Shown: in pieces, positions 36,901-50,900 of the stretch
Layout of the letters: each line of letters opens with the position of its first letter
Numbering within the stretch: position 1 is the stretch's first letter
Origin: Polytrichum commune
Lineage: Eukaryota > Streptophyta > Polytrichopsida > Polytrichales > Polytrichaceae
Assembly: GCA_950295325.1 (NCBI GenBank)
Contig: OX485805.1
Coordinates: forward strand, 49,812,758 to 49,876,757
Direction of reading: 5' to 3'
DNA: 64,000 nt
Program-made: the position numbers and the translations under genes
The notes under the pieces: generated by a model
What the model was told of the DNA's origin: nothing
Database searches by the model: none
Seen by the model: only the letters and a program-made list of their open reading frames with translations

Positions 36901-39900
36901 TAATGGCGAGTAGAATTTAGGACTCCAAGATGTTTACATTAGGGTCCAAGCTCAAAGTATGAGAAACTGAAGTGACACAGAAGTGGTACCACTCTCTTGC
37001 CAGATATTGTCAGTCCCAACTCAAGAAAATATGCACCCAACAAGGTGAAACTAAACTTGAAACATAGGTTCATTCTTGAGTTCAAAAAATGGTCCATTAG
37101 AGGGTGTTTAAACCCCAAGTTTCTTGGTGCGAGACCCTTATGCAAAGCCACCCTTAGCTCCATGTGCCAAATTAGAGCTACCATCTATACAATATGCCTA
37201 ACTATGGTGGGCTTTCTAGACAAACTTGATACCTACTTACACTAGTAGAAAACTATGCATATTTGTTTTTTTGGTTTAGCAACTAAAATGTTACGAATTT
37301 GGGGGCGTGTAATAAACTGTTGGAAAGGTATTGGACATACCTTTCCAACTGTATGTTACACGCTCCAAAATGTGTAAGCTTTCAATCACAAAATGAAAAA
37401 GACAAATCTGTAGTCGTTTAACAACTACATATCAGGCTGGTCAAAAGAGTTGTAGCCGATTTCGGCTGCGGTTTTTTTGGGCATAGTCTTCTACTAGTGT
37501 TAGCAATATTATGATAGTGTTTTTGTCAATAATCTTCCTCCCCTGCAACCCACCATCTTAATATTGATGTTGTTTCATGTTCAACTTCATTGGTTTAAAT
37601 CTATATTGACCACTTTGTATCCATTTTGTATAGTGTTGTTTTGTGATGTTCAAATCTATATTGATCACATCATTTTGTATCATGATGTAGTCCCATAGCA
37701 TCAAAATGGATAGTAATGGCACAAGAATAAAGGGCATGGCTTTATCGCCCAATGAGGACATGTTGGTGTGCGCTATGGAAAATAATCAACTACTTGCATT
37801 CCCATTTCAAAACTTCGACATGGTGAAACCGGATGAGGTTCCTAAAGATATTATTGTTCAGGTTAGTGCAAAAATTTACATTCATGTCTAATACCATGTT
37901 GAATTCTTAAAGAGTGAAAGACATTAACAATTAGACCAAATTGGGTTCAATTTCTCATTAAAGTAGCAATCATTTATGTATTATGGCCACGCTTTGGACA
38001 TGCACAAGGCACATTAACATTGCTTGCGTTACCAAGGTTGCTTTATGGGTCTAAGAATACTATTGGCACAAACTGGTGCATACATCAACTTTCACTACAA
38101 GCATATGAGTCTTAGACAATTATCCTCCGTCATTCGAAACTATTCCTACATCGGTGGAAAGTTTCCCTAGGAATCATATGCGGGTAGGAGACTCGCGAGT
38201 GGGCGACCTACGTGTGCTTCAGCCCTTTAACTTCCTCAGGGACCTGTTTTGGGCATATGAAAGACTTTTGGAGGCAGATTCATCCGAAGGGAAAGTGCTA
38301 GGAAGGTCATAATGGGTATCGTTGTGTTCCTCATGAAAATTTCTTGCCAATGGCAATGATCCCATTCCAAAACAAAAAGTTGGTTGTTCACAAGAAAATT
38401 TCAAAGTCAAGACTAAACTAAAATTCTCCTTTGCTGATAAATTCCTATATATAATAACTTTATATTCTTTTGAATGAAAATTGTCAATTTCCTATGGACC
38501 TTTTTTTCTTACCTCAAAGTGTATATTTATTCTTAACATAAGCTTGGAAGTTTGGACTATAATTTTATTGCATATGTTTTATCACAATATCTTGAAGTTT
38601 AATGATACTAAATTCATTATAAACAAATCATATAATTAACTAAATATTGCTACCGTATTGATGTGATCTCGACATCATTAGCAACAAATGTTCTTCTAGG
38701 TACAATCAAAATTGAGCTCCAGAAAGCTTACTTTTTAGATGATCTAATGAAATCACAATACACTCTAGGAAGTTAAGGGTTAAATGAATGTCGACCCCTA
38801 TACTTGGAAAGATAACGGTCTATAGTGGTTGAGAAATGCTATGTGCCTATATATGGAGGTGTTTAAACTTTTATATTGCATCTCCCTTTTACAAGCACCT
38901 ATTCTTGGTCTTTCAATTACTTGTATGCTTCTTGGAAGTGTTGAAGTAGACCATCTTTTAACCCTTGACTTCCTGAGAGGCCCATTTTGGGCTTATGAAT
39001 GACTTTTGGAGGCAAATTCATCCAAAGGAAGGTGTTGGGAAGGTCACAATGGGTATCATTGTGGTCATCATGAAATCTCCATGTCAATAGCATTCCCATT
39101 TCAATATGAAAAGATGGTTGTTGACAAGAGATTTTTAAAGTCAAGAATGAACTAACTTTCCTTTTGTTGACATTACTACTATATATAGCAACTTCATATT
39201 ATTTTGATTGAAAATTGTCAATTTTCTATGGACTATTTTTCTCACCTCAAAGTGCATAACATATAACATATAGTATATAATCTTGAAATTTAGGGATATA
39301 ATTTTATTGCATATATTTACCACAATTTCTTGAAGTTTAATGATTCTAAATCAATTACTAAAAATCATGAAAATGACTAAACATTGCTACCATATTGATG
39401 TGATCTTAAAATCATTAGCAACATTCTTTTAGTTATAATAAAAAGTGAGCTCTAGAGAACCTACTTTTTAGACGATCTGAAGTGGAACCACCTATTCATG
39501 ATGAGGACCCCATCAGGAATCTATAGGTTGCCATAATTTTCATAAGGTTGGTACTGATTTTAGTAATATCCTTTTGTAGGTGGTTAAAAAAGGTTCCCTT
39601 TTTGACGGTTTCTAAGGGTTAGTTTCTATGTAGGCCTCTCACCCACAAGATTCTAATGGAAATGTAGATGCCAACATTTGTGGCTCCATGAATGAGGATG
39701 CTTTTGAGAAATTCACTATGAACATCCTTGTGGTTTCATATTGTGGTTTCATATTGTGGTTTCATCAGGTCATCTAAGAAGTATGCTTTCTAGAGCCATT
39801 TTTTTTTTATATTGTAACTCAAAGAAGAGTTGCTATTGATTTAAAGATAACATCAATACAGTAGTAAAATTTAGTGATTTTCACGATTTGTTTATAATCG

Positions 39901-41866
39901 ATTTAGAATCATTAAACTTCAAGAAATTGTGATAATTAAATACGCTAAAATCATAGTCCAAAATTTCAAGATTATACAAATAATTGATGTATAGTTTGAG
40001 GTCAGAAAAAATCCATAGAAAATTGACGATTTTCAATTAAAGTAATACGAAGTTACTCTATACAATAATGTATCAACAAAGAGAGAGAAGTTAGTTCTTT
40101 CTTGACCTTAAGAATCCCTTGGAAAAATACGGAATGGGATCATCACCATTGACAAGAAATTTTCACAAGGAACACAACAATACTTGTTGTGAGCTTCCTG
40201 GCACCTTCCTTCTGGACGAATTTGCCTTCAAGATTCATTCATTCATAAGCCCAAAATGAGCCTCGTAGGAGGAGAAGGAATTAAGTAAGCATGGCCCATT
40301 GAGAAGCTACAAATTTAAAGCTCAAAATTTGAAGAGTGCAATGCTTGCATGTTTATTAGGAACGTAAAAAGTAAAGTGTAAGAGGGCTCAAGAGGGATGC
40401 GATTCATGGATTTGGAGTTTTAATTAATACATGAATGCAGATGTTTCATTCTGATGCTATAACAGGCATGGCCATGTGCCTTCGGCGGCCGATTATCGCA
40501 ACATCGAGCGTCGACAAGAGCGTTCGGATTTGGAATTACGTCGAAAAATGTTGCGAAATCGCAACTTATTTCCCCGAAGAAGCACTCTCCATTTCATTGC
40601 ATCCAAATGGTTAGTTGTCCAATTAGTCCTTTACGGTCCAAAGGGAAATTCAAACACTAAGGTGTAAAAGTAGATAGATAGAAGATAGATAGAAACTCCG
40701 ATCCCTTTTTAGCAAGGGGCTGGCGTGAATAAAGTGTCCGTTCGTAATGTCAATGAACCGATGCCCACTGGACAAGGGGGCATTGAGACAATGCTACTCT
40801 CCCCTTTCGAGGATGGGCACTATAGTGACACACTATACTAGTTCCTAGCTAGCCACTAGTGCCTTGAAGATACCGGACATGGTATCCCCCCAAAGGGCTT
40901 TGAGGTACCCATACAACAAGGTCCAAGGACCCCCCCACCATAGTTGGGTGGACTAAGGTGGTGAGCACCACACCGGCATGGGGAATAGAACCCACAAACT
41001 CCTCATTGGGGGCCATGAGCCCTAACCACCAAGCCAAGGCCCGTGGTGCCTGGTCCAAAAGTAGTTCATTATAGGTTATAATAAAAATTCATTACATTTT
41101 CACCTTCGCAACAGATGAGCTTACATAGACACCACGAATCCCTAAGCTACGAAGTATGTATGAAGTATGTATTATTACAAACATGTATGTGTGAACTTTT
41201 AGGGTTGCAAATCCTCGTGGGTTTTGCGGACAAATTACGGTTGATGAATTTACTATGGGACGACATTCGGACGAGCAAGGAGTTCAACATCAAAGGGTGT
41301 GGTGAGTGTTGCTTTAGCTCGGGGGGTCAATATTTTGCGGCCGCTCAAAGCAACGCCGTGCATATATTTGAGACGTACACGTGTGTTAGTATCGGCAACT
41401 TACGAGCACATAGCGGTAAAGTAAGTCCTCCAAACTCCTCAAAATCTCCAAAACTTTTCCTTTACCAAATGGGGTTTCTTTTGTTATCATAGACTTCTTC
41501 GATCTATTCCCATGCTACTTGTTTCGTAGGGCCCACAAGCATCAAAAGTGAATTATATTTGCTAGTCCCATAATTGTTTTTGGCATTGTAGGACTAAGTG
41601 ATTTACCTTTATCATAGTATTTTGGTGTCACTTGCTATTTGGAACTAAGTGATGCTACCCCAATGCTATGTTAAAGTCTTATCATAGGTATCTCAAGCAA
41701 CTTATTAGTATCATAAATACGAGAACCCTAACATTCACCATACATGTATGCATTTCCAAGTTCCATCCTCTAGCTCTATATGAACGTCTACTCTATCCGG
41801 GAAGGTCACAAACTACAATTGCTTAAATTTACTTCAACTACAAAAATATTCATACTTTGAATGTAG

Positions 41867-41905
<39 letters not shown>

Positions 41906-44900
41906 TTTCAACTTATTTGTAGAGTCTAGTTACTATAGGTGAAGGCGGTGGTGTGGTCGTATGATGACAACCACATTTACACGGGTGGCATCGACGGGGC
42001 CGTGTACGAGTGGGAGCTCAAAGGCTTGAAGCGCTTGCGTGAGAGTGTCATCAAAGGGTGCTTGTATTCCTCCATTTCTTGCGTCAAAGACGTCAAAAAC
42101 TTTTTTGCGGTGGGATCCGACCGCAAGTTGAAAGAGTTGGATGACTCTATTGTGGTCAAGGTAAGTAGGTTAAGGCTACTTTGTTGGGGGCACGTTTGGG
42201 TGTTATTGCGTGTTATGTCGGGACTCCGGCACAAAACATCCATGACATCACATGAGTGATACTTAGTGTTCTTTCAAATCTTGGCAAATTTTCCACCACT
42301 TTTTAACCTTAAATTCTCAAAAGAAGTATTTGGTAGCAAGTTCAAGGTTTTTTTTGTTTTCATGGATGAAATAGCCAAACGACTACCCGAAAAGGGATGA
42401 GATCGCCACAATTTAGTTGAATATGTGTGTGTGTTTTCATCTATAACATTCATTCCTGAGAATGAAATCGGCATACTTTCAAGGACCAAAGTATGGGGAT
42501 TTGGATTGCCAAATTTGTTCTTTTTGTCACATTACGTAGTTAAAATGAATATCTTATGTAAATATGAAGCTTTCCTTATAGATGTTCCAAACGCTATTTC
42601 TTTTGGTGCATGTGTAACGATCTATTAAGGTTGGTTCACATGGTGTCTCAAGTCTCAAGTCCCATTCATTTTAGCAAGTCCCAACATGGAAGCAAAGTCC
42701 CAACTTTTGAACGTCATGAAATCATAAATATCATGTTTTATATTCACTAAAGTAGGAGATTGCTTATTTCAAGGAAAAAAACTCTTGTGTTGAGAGTTGG
42801 GTCTGCTAGACCCAACTCTTAGCACAAATCCCAAGCCTTACCTCCAAAAAGTTGTGTCATGTAGGCATCCATGTCACACCTGGGACTTAAGGACTCCACA
42901 CCCCCTGTGAAGTAGTAAGTCCCAACTTCCATGCTCTCAACGGCCAAGATTGCACAGATGGATCTCAAGTGACTTGAGACTTAGGACTTGGGACCCCATA
43001 TGAACCCTAAACCCTTAGAATTCATAACACTTACACTACTACTAAATATCCATGTACCTTTGAGAATTAGCATATAGAACCATCTAGTTTGGTCGGAAGG
43101 ATAAGAGCTAACCCCAAGGAAATAGTTACGAGACTTAGAAAATTATGTACTCAAAGCAAGAAATTGTGTGGTTTAGTACTTCGAGGGACACTAATACGTC
43201 TACTAATTGAAGATTGTGGTGACAGAGTTATACAAGTGCAGTAGTGCTTACTCGCATTCTTCTTCCATTTGGGAGCCGTTTATTATTTGTTGGAACCGAA
43301 GTTGGAAGTGTTCGAGCCTATAGGTATCCTCTTTCAGGTAAAAATAAAAATAAAAACAATTCTTCCCATATTGATATGTCCATGAAGCACATCACATCTT
43401 CACCCTTAAAGGACACGGAATGTGTTTATATGGGACACGTGATGATTTATAAGAACCCCTCAACAAGCACATTGATATAATATTTTACATCGTATCACGT
43501 GGTATTGAATCCATTACAACATTACATAACCTAGGTGAAGGGCAACCTTTTCTAAAAGGCAAAGGTTCCACTAGGTGGTGTAGTTGGCCTAACATTGACG
43601 GTCATTAATTATAATGTGAGCATGCCTAGCTAGTGTCGGGCCCCACACGACATGCAGTGGCTGGCAACTTTACTAATATTACTGGTTCACAAATCTTCGG
43701 TGCGAGAAGCTTGGGTAGGTCCACTTGTCAGTTTGCTTTCACACAATGAACAATATTATGGTTTAGTGTTGTTTAATTTGCGAAGGTCACCCAACATACG
43801 TGGGGCATGATGCTCCCACAATTCTCGGCGCCAAGGTGCAACATCCCTGTGCTGAGTAATGTTAAGATATTTAGCATATTGAATGAAAACACGTCTAATT
43901 ACATTAAAAGATTTACATGTGTTTGAGTCTATGTCATTTATACAAATTCGAATCTCCCTGTAATTCATTCCACATATATTTGTGTTCCGACTGAAATAAC
44001 ATGTATGATATATGGGTTATAATATAGGGCCACTCTTGACAATGTTTGGCTAAATTAAATAATCTTATGCCCCTCCATTTGACATATGCCACTGAAAGGT
44101 CCATACTACATACTAGACCTTTTAGATGTTTTAGGGTTAACGTCTACATTTTGTGTATTATAAGGTGCCTCTTGTTTTAGTTTTAAGGTTATTATTGTTA
44201 TTATCATTACATATGACTTTTTTGATGCCTCTTCTTTGAAAAGGCTATGCTACATATGATTCAATGCCAAAAACCAAATGAGATATTATTTGAATATTTT
44301 TTGGGGGGTTTGTGCCAATTGTCATGTAGCCTGTTTAAAAGCATCCCTGGTCCTTTAAGGCTCAGACCAAAAATTAAAGTATTCTTGAGTTTATGCATGA
44401 ATTTTGGACAACTCCAACCATCAATATGATGTAAACTAGATCGCAAAATACACAATAATGGTGGTTGGTGAACATGGAATACAAACATTCGAATGTATGG
44501 TTGTGATGTTGTTATCATTTGATAAATTTGTCCCCACAAGTGCACATCTCCTTTGTTTTTTTGGGACAAGTGGTTTGTCCAATTATACTTAAATGTCAAT
44601 TCGTCAGTGCATGACGTTTCAAGAGTTCAAACCCCCACCTCATGGTGAAGACATACTATGACACTACCCATGACATAACCCACAATCTAGTGTCTGGAGT
44701 TGGAAAAACAAGTGCTTACAATCAAATACACCAAGTTTAATTTTATCTCATTCTGAATTAGAAAGATGATGTTGAACTCATGTTGCTTTCTAAGAGACAA
44801 GGGAGCAAAAATGAAAAGAGAAAAATAAACATCAATGTGGCACACTTACATGTGATGTCCGTTGACCACCTTCTTCCGATACCTTTCTAGAGAAGCTTAA

Positions 44901-47900
44901 TCTAACACAAATAGCAAAACCAAGAGACACCTTATGTTGAATTCACGTTGCAATGTGTCAAACTTTTTACTCTAATACTACATGTTCAATGTTTTGTCAC
45001 CTCCACCTTGGAATGCTATTGTGATGTGTTGGCCTTTGGACATCTTTCAATCCACATTCCAACCACCACATAGTAGTCTCCAAAATACGGTTCCTTGCAT
45101 TCAATTTTTTTCATCAACTCTTATAATCAATGGAAATTGACTCTCAACAATTGGCTTTCTAGTTTTTTGAGGGGAAAGACAACCCTCTCAACCTTTCTAC
45201 ACCTTCAATTATTAAGAATCATAAAACTCCAAAGATTGGTTACTCTCTCAATACTTGGTAGGCAATCACTTTTAGTGATATAAATTAAGCCTTCATGTGT
45301 AAAATGAGCTCAAGATGAGCATGTGTCGTTGGTCCAAAAAACTTTGAAAGCAGAATTTTGAGATAATTACAAGTAAATTATCACTGAGATAGGGAATTAT
45401 CATATACAAGCATACCTCTCATCCATTCAACATGAGAACTTGACCCCTTTTAAGTTTGTTGCCAATTCATCTCAAATGCACTAATTTAGGGTTTTTAGAG
45501 CTACATTGTTTTGTGTAATTAGTGTGGGTTACCATTTGGAGTTACGCAATGGTATAACGATGTACTGAGAGTGTCAGTTTTTACCCAATTAATATAAGCA
45601 GTTAGTATGCACACCGAAGATTATGATCTTACTTAGTTGGTAAAAAATGATAATGTCGGTAAAAATTTATAGCAACTCCAAATGGTGACCCACACTAATT
45701 AGGGGAAAAAAATGTAATTTTAGCGTCAAATCAACTACCAAAAAAAGTAATATAGGGAATGTGTACTATTTCAAGGTTTTTACGTTGGATGAATGAGAGG
45801 TACGTTCATATACTATAATTCCCTCTCTACGAGTCTTCAGTGTTTTAAGGTGCTTGTGTGTTGTTTGGTCCGTTTTTCATGTTCTCTAGCTTCTACCGAT
45901 TGAATTTCTCAAAAAAACTCACGTTGCATGAGAAAATCTATAATGAACATATGCAAAAACCAGATTGAAAACTGGACCTCCCTTGGATTTAGTTACTTAG
46001 TGACTAGAAGTGTCTATGTGTTGATTTCTTAACTAGATACATAAGTCCTCCCACATGTCTTCATTATTGAGTGTAGAGTAGTTATTGATATTTTGAAAAC
46101 ATAATCCAATCTCTTTTAAGCATGTGTCTTTATAGTATTTGCTCTTTGATCCTCAGTGAACCACATACCATTCAAATATAGGGATCCGATTAAGAAAATG
46201 AGCCACTTAAGACCCATCTAACTTAGAGCTCAAGTTGAGAGCTTGAACTTGCAAATTTCGGGAAGGACGAATTTGCAAGGTTGGGCGGAAAAAGTGACAT
46301 CTACCGACACTGCCTTAATTTCCTATGTCTATTTCTAATTTGGGGGTGCACTTTAAGGTAGATGGATCTTAAAATGCTTACTTTTATTTTCCCGACTATC
46401 TCAGTTCTCCTAGGATATGGAAACACAAGACTCATACAAAATCGTTAGCAAGTCAAAATCAAGGCCATAGCCACTTTCCTCATAGTTTCCGGAGCTCATA
46501 TGAACATCTTATTCATTATCAACAGTGAGGATTCTCATGCTCGTTGGCTAATCGTACAAGTCCTCTGCAACGTGTCGATTATTGAGCTTAAAATGGTTAT
46601 CATATTCTGAACACATAGTCCAATCTCTTTTTGAACACTCGTCTTTCTGGCATCCATTCTTGGAGACACAGCTAACCACACACCACTCAAATACTTTGAT
46701 GTTCAATTAAGCAAAATGCAATTGAGATTTAAGAATCATCTACCTTAATGGTTGTTGGGTTTGTTTTGGGTGGGGGGGGGGGGGGGTTAAATGGTGTAGG
46801 CGATTATTATGAAGTGAGGGCATGTAGTGCCCCCATTTCCCGCATTGCCATAAGTAGTGACGGCATGTTATTTGCGTGCTCCGGTGATGACGGGACCTTG
46901 ATGTTATTTGATGTCCGTGACAAAGAGAGGTCGCTCACGCAAGGTGCAAAGAAGGACAAGGACGTCCTCGGTTGGTCACAAGAAGTGCTCACTTCAAAGG
47001 TCGATATGGAGGAGTTGCGGCAAAGTGTCCAAGATTTGGAAGCCAAGGTACTTAATTACCGTAGTCCTAGAGCGGTTTCTACAAATCATTATTGATTATG
47101 TTACATAAAATTAAGGATTCCACTTTGGCAATGATATATAATATAAGTTTTCCATGTTTTTTCCTTAACAAAACGGAGTTATTTGACAACACTTTATTTT
47201 AGTTTAAAAAAATCCAAATTAATATATTAGCATTGAAAATGTCATGATACTACAGGTAGTTAGTCATTATAACATATATACACAATTTTTTCAGCTGCAC
47301 CGAGTCTTGATTTCATTTAAATGTTGCATGGGGTCTAAAACTTTATTTAGTGCATCATCTTATGTCAATGATAAAACATAAACATACTCACTTGTGACAG
47401 TGATGATCAACAACAACAAAAAGTGTGTATGTGTCCAAGATCACTTGGACACAAATACCATCAAGACATTACCCTATTTGGAAAGTGCACTTGTGTCTTG
47501 AGGAATAACTTAATTCTTGATAGGGCCACTTTTACGACAAAATTTAGCTTAATTTTCATTGAAACATTCCGTGTGAAAATTTGTTGGGTTCCGAGCAAAT
47601 TATGTATAAAAATATATTCTTTGAGAAAGTAAATATTTCATGATGGGCTTTAAAGTGAGGTAAGGTACTTCAAGGTGCAATATCCCATGAAGGAAATGTA
47701 TGTAGGAAGAACATACATTTGAACTCTAGACTTTTGGGTTTGTCAATAGAAGCTCAATTTCCTCACTTGATGACTCACCATGGGAAAGGGGACTTGTTCA
47801 TCCTCATATATTACATAATAACATTCATTATTTTACTTTTTAATTTATTTTTCTATTAGATATAAACTGCAAAAAAAATTAGGTCTACAAATCAAAACAT

Positions 47901-50900
47901 TGATCAAACTAAATGTGAGAAATATCCGGGAATATTCTGTAGAATATTGTTAGTCCCACAAAACACTACTATGGATCTGAATAATGTTATAAAAGAGTAT
48001 GTATCACTGGTAATCAATATATTCTTTTAATCTAGTCAAGAAATTTAGAGTGGGAGATTATATGTGGGCAAATATTCTATATTATTGTTGTTTGGTTGAA
48101 ATAGGTAGTCGAGCTTGCGGCGTATTGTGAATACCAATTGAAACTCAAAGAGCAAGAGATCATGGACCGTATCAAAGAGATCACGTCTCGATTCCAATTA
48201 GAGCTCGAAGAGTCGAGATTGAAATTGGAGACAGCATTGCAACAAAAAGCGGAGGAAGTAAGACTGAGGAATTCCATTAGTGCAATTTTCATGTTTTTTA
48301 TTAATTGCTTTTGAAACATAATTAGGTTTGATGAATGCTACATGTTATGTTGAACCCTATGGCCACCGGTCAATGTATGGGGTCATTTGAGCATCCGAGT
48401 TAATCGTGGGCGACCAATTTGATGTAGGAACTTGAATTAGAACAAAAACAATTGCAACTTGAGGAAAATCATGCACAAGTACTACAAGATGTGGAAGATC
48501 AATATCAAAAGAAAATGATGGTCGAAGTCGCGAGGTAACGATTGTATGATGCCACATGGCCAATGATTCAACAATTTTGATTAAATTAAGTGACTCTTTT
48601 ATATATTGGCCCTGCTTTGTGGGAAGAGACTTAGTGATGGTATTTGGAATGGTGAGCCAAAAGTTAGGCAACCAATCAAAATCGGCCACGTATGTGATGT
48701 GATTCAGAGGTGTTAGCGTTAGCAGCTTGTTTTTCAAGTGGAGTCCAGTTGCAAGTGATTATTGGCTTCAAGTGGTCTCTAGAATGAGCCAAAGTTTGGC
48801 TTTGGTTGGACCACCAACTAGCCATGTGTGCATGTTAATAATAATAATAGGGAAGAGCACTCTTGCGACTTGCCCCTTATTTTTAGGTTTATTTATTCCT
48901 AGTAGATTCTTAGAGTGAATTGGATTTTAAATAAGCTTATGAAATTTGGGAGGGAAGATTCACACAATTGGAGCAAGAAAAAATATTGCAAGATGCCCAC
49001 TGGCAAGAGCAGTTTTCGATAATGCAAAACTCCCATGAAAAAGCTCTCCAGGTGATTACTCTCTATGTGATTTGTGCAGCTGATCGATATTCCAAAATTT
49101 ATTAAATAAAAAACCATATGCTTTATAGGTAGCTCTAATGTAAAAGTCCACAAGGCCATAAAGCATTACAGTATGGGGGGGGGGGGGGGTGCACACATAG
49201 TTGAAATAAAAAAAATTCTTGCATGTGTCCCCCCCCCCCCCCCTAAATTAATATCTCAATATGAAAAAGAGTTGTAAGCCACCCAAAAAGGATAACATAG
49301 GCTTACAATCCTCATTGCATCAAAAATAACCTAGTGTCTCTACAAAATGAAGAAAACTAATACCTTGTAGCTATGTGTATTTTTGTTTCCTCTGCGCTTA
49401 TATGATACCTCTTCTATGCACCCACGTGGATAAGCATAATTGGTATTTTGTGCACCCCCACCCCTTGGGCATTGCCCTTATGTTACCATGGATAACTCAA
49501 TTTGGGTTTATTTATTTACTTGACCTTTTAGGCCCTCATGGTCTAGTTTAAGGCAAAATGGGTTAGTCTCCATCTTTGTGACCATTGACATATTTTAGCT
49601 TTTCAATTGTCACATGCCCTTAAGCTCTAGTGTAATTTGGCCCTTGGTTACTAACTAGAAGCCTTGGAAATTGTTTTTCCCAATTCTTTTCTTGACTTGT
49701 CCGTTACTTGGTATTGAAGGCGTTTCTTTCTATAAGACAAGACTAAAAAATTGCAAGGTATTTAAAAAATAGGACATGATTGAGGCATATGAAGACAAAC
49801 TAGATGGTGAGAAGGCCGCGTATTTACAACTAAAAAAGGATAAAGAACAAGTGATTGCCGATTTCGCCGAAGTCCGCCGTCAACATGAAGAAGATCAAGA
49901 CCAAGAGATCGAGGTCACAAAATCAAGGTACTACATATATTTATTTACATATATATATATATATATTTAAAAAAATCTCTTTGTATCAAGACCACATCAT
50001 TAAGTCCCTATAAGTTCGGAAACAATATTATGTACACATTGCTAAGTATAAAAAATGAATCCATCTTATTGATGTAGTTCCATTACGTTCTCAAACAATT
50101 TTACACATTGCTAAGTGTGAAAATTGAAATCATCTTGTTGAATTAGCTCCCTTTAAGTTTTCAAACAATATTGCACGTTGCCAGGTGTTAAAAATGAAAA
50201 CATCTTCTTGCATTTAGAATCGTTTATGTATGCAACCTCCCGGTATGATTAGTACAATGGTTTTCTTACTAGTAGAAGACTATGCCAAAAAGAATGGCAG
50301 CTGAAATCGGATGCGGTTTTTTTGACAAGCTTGATCTGCAATTGCTAAACGACTACATATTTGTTTTTTTGGTTTAGCGATTGCTGATTATTTCTATGAG
50401 GCATAGTTTTCTACTAGTGTATGTTGGTGTAACATGTCACTACTAATAGATTGTCGGAGTATACTTTCTTTATGAAGATTTGAATTGAATTGAAACTAAT
50501 GATTAGTGCATCGATATGACTCATTCAAAATTGTTTTTTTTTTTTTTTGAAATAGTTACGAGGCCCAACTATCACAAGAAAAGGACGTGCTCTTGCGCAT
50601 CAAAGGAGAGAATGGCATCATGAAGAAGAAGCTAACGGAGTTTCACAAAGATTTGGAAGTGCAACGAGAGGAAATCGGTCATTTGTTCCAACAAAAGAAG
50701 GAGCTTTATGAGATCATCGCGATTTTCGAACGTGACATGATGTGCGATTTTCTTCAAGACACTTGTTTGCGTTATTTGCAATAGTATCGTAATGAAAGGA
50801 AAAGAAAATCGTAATGTCTTAGTTTTTTTCAAGTAATGACAAATTCGTAAGCAAAGTTTAGACAAACTAATGCCCAATAGAAGGGGGATTATCCAATCAC

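Larger units (their letters stand above)
27911..37861 (+). other. CFAP57: CFAP57 exons 1-6: first half of the WD40 region
   Basis: Exons 1-6 encode residues 1-385. The start region reads [15 protein letters not shown], matching the family's short N-terminus before the first propeller blade ([14 protein letters not shown]). Exon 3 carries [15 protein letters not shown], and exon 6 carries [19 protein letters not shown]. Residues contributed by exons 1-2 (around 85-110) and exon 4 (about 218-260, Asp-rich [13 protein letters not shown]) form loops of low similarity to the animal protein as I know it. Introns 1-5 are long (0.9-2.3 kb) and packed with repeats. Confidence 0.85.
40441..47047 (+). 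other. CFAP57: CFAP57 exons 7-11: second half of the WD40 region
   Basis: Exons 7-11 encode residues 386-708 and are the best conserved part: [58 protein letters not shown] and [13 protein letters not shown]. Intron 10 (43338-46799) is the longest at about 3.5 kb. Exon 9 is preceded by an (AT)n microsatellite, and exon 11 by a G15 run next to its acceptor. Confidence 0.88.
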
